DNA of 5,902 nt, from positions 1 to 5,902 of the forward strand of contig JAGVEG010000032.1 in NCBI GenBank assembly GCA_020058355.1. Direction: 5' to 3'. The notes under the pieces are model-generated. The model was not told the DNA's origin and ran no database searches. It saw only the letters and a list, made by a program, of their open reading frames with translations. The stretch is from Candidatus Berkelbacteria bacterium (lineage in GTDB: Bacteria > Patescibacteriota > UBA1384 > CAILIB01). This document shows positions 5,853-5,902 of the stretch, one piece after another. The number at the start of each line of letters is the position of its first letter. The first letter of the stretch is position 1. The position numbers and the translations under genes were made by a program.

Positions 5853-5902
5853 ATGCGTATTGATCCAAAAGAGATTATCAGGAGGCTTCAGGCGGGTATG
5901 GG
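5853..5902 (+). CDS. Start of an unrecognised gene (3' end outside window)
   Basis: An open frame begins at ATG 5853 and runs off the window: MRIDPKEIIRRLQAGM followed by an incomplete codon. Its support is the consensus GGAGG 8 nt upstream and its position after a terminator and spacer. The visible residues form a basic, probably helical start with no signal peptide. AGG AGG appears for the two adjacent arginines, codons seen in the other unknown genes here but avoided by the translation genes. The function cannot be read from 16 residues. Initiation is probably controlled by the hairpin immediately upstream. Confidence 0.6.
   Translation, partial: MRIDPKEIIRRLQAGM

Noticed and set aside
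1..5902. tRNA, rRNA, CRISPR array, insertion sequence or transposase
   Set aside because: No cloverleaf, repeat-spacer pattern, terminal inverted repeats or transposase motif was found by reading both strands.

Overview
The window is a gene-dense bacterial chromosome segment in which every supported gene lies on the + strand. It carries housekeeping genes for translation, transcription, secretion and cell shape, interleaved with unrecognised genes. The lineage cannot be fixed from this sequence. TGA acts as a normal stop: it ends ileS and secE in ATGA overlaps with the next gene. Several features would be unsurprising in a candidate-phyla (Patescibacteria-like) genome, but this is weak inference. 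They are an IleS tail without a C-terminal zinc cluster, housekeeping genes without Shine-Dalgarno (SD) sequences, rplU without rpmA, and rplK without rplA.

Layout. (1) 2-865 is the 3' part of ileS, overlapping rodA (862-1980) by 4 nt. (2) 1981-2109 is a spacer with only weak terminator and promoter candidates. (3) 2110-3246 encodes an unrecognised 378-aa protein that reads as about six degenerate tandem winged-helix units, closed by a terminator at 3259-3300. (4) A promoter candidate at 3299-3327 precedes a compact operon, rplU-secE-nusG-rplK (3409-4950), with gaps of 10 nt, -4 nt and 9 nt, closed by a strong terminator at 4966-4995. (5) 5038-5682 encodes an unrecognised 214-aa protein with a coiled coil and a C-terminal domain resembling the RNA polymerase alpha-subunit CTD, followed by a terminator at 5701-5734. 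(6) A perfect 13-bp hairpin with a GAAA loop (5823-5852) buries the SD of a further gene whose first 16 complete codons close the window.

How the genes work together. ileS charges tRNA-Ile and rodA polymerises cell-wall glycan; their overlap suggests translational coupling. The rplU operon links ribosome components (bL21, uL11), the elongation/coupling factor NusG and the translocon subunit SecE. The two complete unknown genes and the start of a third differ from these neighbours. They have recognisable SDs, whereas the housekeeping genes have none. The two complete ones also have their own terminators and use AGA/AGG and CGG arginine codons that the translation genes avoid. They look like accessory genes placed between core operons. 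One resembles a DNA-binding array and the other carries a polymerase-like domain, so a role in transcription is a reasonable but unproven guess.
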